Below the pieces are notes generated by a model. The model made no database searches and was not told the origin of the DNA. It saw only the letters and a list, made by a program, of their open reading frames with translations. A stretch of 25,446 bases of DNA from JALHNI01 sp031367405 (GTDB lineage Bacteria; Acidobacteriota; Terriglobia; Bryobacterales; Bryobacteraceae), in NCBI GenBank assembly GCA_031367405.1, contig JANLPT010000286.1, positions 1 to 25,446 of the forward strand, given 5' to 3'. Below are positions 23,001 to 25,446 of this stretch, piece after piece; positions within the stretch are counted from its first letter, which is position 1; each line of letters begins with the position of its first letter. The position numbers were made by a program, and so were the translations under genes.

Positions 23001-23162
23001 GCCGGGCAAGGCGGTGCGCACGTTGATGATCGGCATGTCGACATCCGGGAAGCGATCCACCCCGAGTTTCGAGTAACTTACCGCGCCAACGACGACGAGG
23101 GCTAAGATCAGCATGACGGCAAATACTGGCCGCGCGACACAGATTTGGGCGAGTTTCTGCAT
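20010..23162 (-). CDS. RND efflux permease (HAE1/AcrB type)
   Basis: The protein has 1050 residues, the full length for the inner-membrane pump of a tripartite efflux complex. It starts MQKLAQICVARPVFAVMLIL (TM1) and shows the porter-domain PGASPEEIESTVT (53-65), the TM4 proton-relay pair Asp400-Asp401 in GVVIDDAIVVLENIF, and the TM10 lysine in GVVKKNSILQIDHTNNLRREG. FPDVDMPIINVRTALPGASP is typical of HAE1 hydrophobic-compound pumps; heavy-metal (CzcA) pumps differ in the TM4 motif, so antimicrobial or lipid-like substrates are more likely. Its ATG overlaps the adaptor stop (TAATG), implying translational coupling. The 3' end overlaps copA by 8 bp. The TolC-type outer-membrane channel is not in the window. 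Confidence 0.96.
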   Translation of the reverse strand: MQKLAQICVARPVFAVMLILALVVVGAVSYSKLGVDRFPDVDMPIINVRTALPGASPEEIESTVTRFIEDSVATVEGIDNIRSTSTESMSIVTINFNLNRNIDVAAQDVRDAVASVISQLPRDAKPPLIKKLDTDASPILTMVLTGQRTGRELYEIADRQVKDAIESVGGVGQVLAVGGQKRAINIWLDADRLAAYKIPILSVRNAIARQNADIPGGRVDEGRRELVLRTLGRFPDPKQFNDLVVANIRNTPIRIGDIGYAEDGHKEQRSYARYDGQEAIAIEVRRQSGANTIDVINAVKAKLTRVQQLLPPGMKLEIVQDQARYIDAAFHEVQMHLILGSILASLVVLLFMRNWRATVIAAVAIPASIISTFGAMRLFNFTLNNITMLALVLMVGVVIDDAIVVLENIFRFIEEKRMSARQAAIEATKDIGMAVTATTFSLVVVFLPVSFMSSISGRFLFSFGVTATVAILVSLIVSFSLTPMMCSRMISGLTLEHDSRDGFYGWIERTYMQLLGWAMRHRLVIAGLGVATILCTFPLFHLLRQEYLPTNVDEGEFEMSVNAPEGASLDSMKQALTRIEDNIRGLPGVKHIVSIIGTGYLQQVNSGRIYIRLEDVEDRVLSLPRLWQKTLAGEPMSAFHGLYSQRDVMAAVRAKLKLIPDLRVRVGNLQTMNTGSAPYDIDFAIRGPELLELNRYSEAMRTRALKTPGLTDVDTTLRLNKPELRVTIDRDRAADLGVDASDIATSLRLMVGGDDEVSRFRDEKIAEEYDVEVRLKGGDRNSLANISKLYVPSSKTGLMRLDNVVRLKESMSAYRIEGLDRQRQVGIRANILPGYGLGDRLPEMFKAAEELNMPPAYSTLVIGRGREFERTLNEFLLAFALSVVFMYMILASQFESLMHPVTILLSLPLAVPFGFFSLWLFHETLNLYSALGILVLFGVVKKNSILQIDHTNNLRREGMPRLQAILQANRDRLRPILMTTVTLVAGMLPLALGNGPGAEERRSIAIIVIGGQSLSLLLTLIVTPVAYSLFDDLGALVSRRRLAFVQPRTN

Positions 23163-24346
23163 TATGGTTTCACCCGGACCTTCTGGCCCTTGGTCATTTT
23201 TTCATTGGCCGTGGCGACGACTAAGTCACCGTCCTTTAAGCCGTCGGTTACTTCCACCCTTTCGCCGATCCGGCGGCCGGTTTTGACAATGCGATCGTCG
23301 AGTGCGTTGTCCTTGACGAGATACACGCGCTCAACGCCGGCAAAACTGACGAGGGCGGAGTTGGGCATCAGGATACCCATAGCTTGCGAGTCGACGGTGA
23401 TGGAGCCTTCGACAAAGCTGCCGGGCCGCAGCACGCCATCCTGATTCGGAATCTCGCCTTCCACGGTGAGCGACCGGTTCTGGGTTTCAATCGACGGGCT
23501 GAGGCGCATCACGCGGCCGGTGCGTTTGAGGCTGGACGCTTCGAGCCGCACGTCGATGGCTTGGCCGCGGTGGATCTGGCCGGCGAACCGTTCGGGCACT
23601 TCGAGGCGAACACGCAGCGGATGCTGCCTAACCAGCGTCACCACCGGCGCGTTGCTGGCGAGATACTCGCCGATGGAGGCGGCACGCTTGGTGATGGCAC
23701 CGTCGAAGGGCGCGCGGATGACGGTGTCGGTGAGCTGCTGGCGGGCAAAGTCCAGCTGCGCGCGCCGCTCGGAGAGTTGCGAACCCATCTGTAGCACTTC
23801 GCTCAACGCCGATTGCAGGCGCGCTTCGAGGCCCTGTTTACGGGCGCGGGCGCGTTCAAACTCGATGCGCGAGACGACGCCTTCTTTCGCTAAACGGTCA
23901 GTGGTCTCGTAGACGATGCGCGATTCTTCAAGGGCGGCGCGGGCCTCCTTCACCATGGCGGTGCGCTCGGGGTCAACCAAGTCGTCCTTCTGATTGGCGA
24001 GGGCCAGCCGCGCTCTGATTTGCTCCACCTGCGCTTCGGCTTGGCGAAGGCGGTATTGATAATCGTCTTTCTCCAGCTCGGCCAGCACGTCGCCGGTCTT
24101 CACCAGGCTGCCCAAATCGACGGTGAGCTTGGTGACGCGTCCGGGGACTTTAGTGCTGATGTTGGCGAGTTCTTCGGCGAATAGTTCGCCATTGGCGTTG
24201 ACGACGGCGGGCAGAGAAATGGGCGTGGCGCGGACCGTATCGACGGTCAGCGGCACTGCTTCGGCCTTAGCGGCGGCCTTTCGCTCGGAGTATGGACCGC
24301 TGCAGGCGGCGAGGAGTATGAGCGCGATGATGAGGAAAAAAGGCAT
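23162..24346 (-). CDS. RND efflux periplasmic adaptor lipoprotein (MFP family)
   Basis: The protein has 394 residues from ATG 24346. The open frame runs back to 24712, but MPFFLIIALILLAACSGPYS is a lipoprotein signal with lipobox LAAC (lipidated Cys15), while the upstream extension is low-quality and crosses the palindromic site. The order is typical: beta-barrel entry and lipoyl half (ANISTKVPGRVTKLTVDLGSLVKTGDVLAEL), an alpha-helical coiled-coil hairpin (about 100-185, rich in Glu/Arg/Ala), the second lipoyl half (TDTVIRAPFDGAITKRAASIGEYL), a beta-barrel (LRVRLEVPERFAGQI) and a membrane-proximal domain (VERVYLVKDNALDDRIVKTG). It links the RND permease to an outer-membrane channel. The gene is first in the operon; GTGAGAATTCTCAC 12 nt upstream of its ATG is a likely operator. 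Confidence 0.95.
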   Translation of the reverse strand: MPFFLIIALILLAACSGPYSERKAAAKAEAVPLTVDTVRATPISLPAVVNANGELFAEELANISTKVPGRVTKLTVDLGSLVKTGDVLAELEKDDYQYRLRQAEAQVEQIRARLALANQKDDLVDPERTAMVKEARAALEESRIVYETTDRLAKEGVVSRIEFERARARKQGLEARLQSALSEVLQMGSQLSERRAQLDFARQQLTDTVIRAPFDGAITKRAASIGEYLASNAPVVTLVRQHPLRVRLEVPERFAGQIHRGQAIDVRLEASSLKRTGRVMRLSPSIETQNRSLTVEGEIPNQDGVLRPGSFVEGSITVDSQAMGILMPNSALVSFAGVERVYLVKDNALDDRIVKTGRRIGERVEVTDGLKDGDLVVATANEKMTKGQKVRVKP

Positions 24347-24357
24347 ACAGGGCTTCG

Positions 24358-24371
24358 GTGAGAATTCTCTC
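24358..24371. promoter_or_regulatory. Perfect 14-bp palindrome, candidate operator of the RND operon
   Basis: GTGAGAATTCTCAC is its own reverse complement and lies 11 nt before the adaptor ATG at 24346. On the minus strand it contains TGTGAGAAT, readable as an extended -10 (TGn + GAGAAT), so a bound dimeric repressor of TetR or MarR type would block RNA polymerase. No such regulator gene is in the window. Confidence 0.5.
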
Positions 24372-24501
24372 ACAATGGTTACCCGTTGGATTTGGTTGGA
24401 CGAAACGAACGGGCCCCCCTGGGCGGCTATTGTGCAGCCTGAGGAGCTTAAGTGATTGGGGCAAATCGGGTTAGAGGCGTGGTGATCGCTGCTGGATGAG
24501 A

Positions 24502-24507
24502 TAAGCT
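24502..24507 (+). promoter_or_regulatory. Candidate -10 element for the Ser/Thr kinase gene
   Basis: TAAGCT lies 10 nt before ATG 24518 with no Shine-Dalgarno in between. It fits the TAnnnT-near-start pattern seen at several genes in this window; no -35 element is recognisable. Confidence 0.3.
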
Positions 24508-24517
24508 GGTTTGCGCC

Positions 24518-25446
24518 ATGACTCTTTCCCCCGGCGACCGACTCGGGCCCTATCAGCTCACCTCCCTCGCCGGCGAGGGAGGTATGGGGACGGTATGGAA
24601 GGCGCGCGATCCGCGGCTCGACCGGACGGTGGCGCTGAAGGTGTCGAAGGCGGCGTTTACTGAACGCTTCGAACGGGAGGCCCGGGCCGTGGCGGCGCTC
24701 AACCATCCGCATATCTGCCAGCTTTACGACATCGGCCCCAACTATCTAGTGATGGAGTTTGTGGATGGGGTGCCGTTGAAGGGTCCGCTGCCGGTGGAGA
24801 AGGCGGTGGAATATGCGGGGCAGATTCTGGATGCGTTGGATGCGGCGCACAAAAAGGGCATCACCCACCGCGATCTGAAGCCGGCCAATATCCTGGTGAC
24901 CAAGCAGGGCATCAAGCTACTGGATTTTGGGCTCGCCAAGCAGACCGCATCCGTCGGGCCGCTGGATGCGACGCAAACCGCGATCACGGAGAAAGGGCAG
25001 ATCGTCGGCACGCTGCTCTATATGTCGCCGGAGCAATTGCAGGGTAAAGAGGTAGATGCACGGAGCGACCTGTTCTCCTTCGGCTGCGTGTTGTACGAGA
25101 TGCTGTCGGGAAAGCGGCCGTTTACGGGGGACAGTGCCGCGAGTATCATTGCGGCGAGTATGGAGCGGGAGCCGGTGCGGCTGGAGTTGGGTCCGCCGCT
25201 GGAACGGGTTTTGCGGACTTGTCTGGCGAAGGATCCGGAGCAGCGCTTTCAGACGGCCATCGATCTAAAACGCGACTTACTCTGGGCGGTGGACGAGCGT
25301 CCGCAAACAGCCGTCGCTTCATCCCGGGTGCCTGCGTGGGCGATGGGGCTCTTGCTGCTGTTGGCCGGGGGACTGGCCTGGAGCCTTTGGCGGACGCCGG
25401 CAAGAACCGCCGGGCCACCCAGCGCGATTACTCGATTGACGCGCGA
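24518..25446 (+). CDS. Membrane-anchored Ser/Thr protein kinase, 5' part (runs off window)
   Basis: The frame is open from ATG 24518 to the window end, giving 309 residues of a longer protein. The Hanks-type kinase domain spans about 12-255: glycine loop GEGGMGTVWKA (19-29), Lys41 (VALKVSK), LNHPHICQLYDIG (61-73), catalytic HRDLKPAN (117-124), DFGLAK (136-141), activation-segment GTLLYMSPEQ (164-173) and SDLFSFGCVLYEMLSGKRPF. A single membrane segment follows at about 272-290 (PAWAMGLLLLLAGGLAWSL). The sequence then enters PSAITRLTR, which in acidobacterial kinases normally begins an extracytoplasmic WD40/TolB-like (PD40) beta-propeller sensor; that part lies outside the window and is inferred. 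It diverges from the RND operon across 171 bp, but no functional link is shown. Confidence 0.95.
   Translation, partial: MTLSPGDRLGPYQLTSLAGEGGMGTVWKARDPRLDRTVALKVSKAAFTERFEREARAVAALNHPHICQLYDIGPNYLVMEFVDGVPLKGPLPVEKAVEYAGQILDALDAAHKKGITHRDLKPANILVTKQGIKLLDFGLAKQTASVGPLDATQTAITEKGQIVGTLLYMSPEQLQGKEVDARSDLFSFGCVLYEMLSGKRPFTGDSAASIIAASMEREPVRLELGPPLERVLRTCLAKDPEQRFQTAIDLKRDLLWAVDERPQTAVASSRVPAWAMGLLLLLAGGLAWSLWRTPARTAGPPSAITRLTR

Noticed and set aside
20010..23162. Heavy-metal (CzcA-type) RND pump because of the adjacent copA
   Set aside because: The TM4 motif GVVIDDAIVVLENI and porter sequence are of the HAE1 type, and the genes are convergent, not co-transcribed with copA.
24347..24712. N-terminal extension of the RND adaptor frame
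   Set aside because: ATG 24346 starts with a clear lipoprotein signal and lipobox; the extension would place it internally and would overlap the start of the kinase gene.
24518..25446. Minus-strand open frames opposite the kinase (24742-25011, 25146-25418)
   Set aside because: They are antisense to an unmistakable Hanks-type kinase domain and show no domain of their own.
1..25446. CRISPR array, insertion sequence, integrase or phage module
   Set aside because: No regularly spaced repeats, transposase, integrase, terminal inverted repeats or phage structural genes are visible; the gene content is chromosomal throughout.

Overview
The window is a 25.4 kb stretch of GC-rich bacterial chromosome with no plasmid, phage or IS signature. 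The gene content points to Acidobacteriota, most likely a Solibacter/Bryobacter-like lineage: a DinB protein, a secreted carboxypeptidase-regulatory-domain protein, a DUF6526-like protein, a secreted ThuA-domain protein, a long two-part ThyX, and a membrane-anchored Ser/Thr kinase of the type common in that phylum. The assignment is inferred from protein families, not from a marker gene.

Layout. 1-2143 (+): the 3' end of a DinB-family gene and a secreted protein with CarboxypepD_reg-like repeats. 2220-2867 (-): a triple-BON protein. 3013-6081 (+): trmFO, a leucine-rich-repeat protein, a DnaJ/WG-repeat fusion and a small exported protein, closely spaced and probably at least partly co-transcribed. 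6062-9541 (-): a zinc-independent MDR oxidoreductase, an ACS-family MFS transporter and an NAD-dependent epimerase. 9542-9893: the only gene-free stretch over 300 bp, rich in inverted repeats. 9894-12089 (+): an orphan LytTR response regulator, a secreted ThuA-like protein and a four-helix membrane protein. 12040-14884: dut (-) and thyX (+), divergent across 20 bp, then a membrane-anchored methyltransferase. 14903-17434 (+): a secreted lactonase-type beta-propeller and a secreted D-aminoacylase-like amidohydrolase. 17488-20017: a DUF6526-like protein (-) and a copper P-type ATPase (+), divergent across 22 bp. 20010-24346 (-): an RND permease and its lipoprotein adaptor. 24518-end (+): a Ser/Thr kinase cut by the window edge.

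How genes work together. dut supplies dUMP and thyX converts it to dTMP; the pair appears to share a bidirectional promoter. TrmFO uses the same methylene-THF/flavin chemistry on tRNA but is not adjacent. The RND adaptor and permease form a translationally coupled efflux operon with a palindromic operator candidate; its outer-membrane channel is not in the window. The lactonase and amidohydrolase look like a two-gene secreted hydrolase operon.

The most unusual signals are: (i) a ThyX made of two ThyX-like halves in which the family signature is split, with RHR surviving only in the C-terminal half and SxRY only in the N-terminal half; (ii) two divergent gene pairs whose start codons are 20 and 22 bp apart, with overlapping back-to-back -10-like hexamers; and (iii) a window-wide pattern of TAnnnT hexamers 6-10 nt before start codons without Shine-Dalgarno sequences, suggesting frequent leaderless transcription. 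Most of the remaining genes are ordinary housekeeping or accessory genes.
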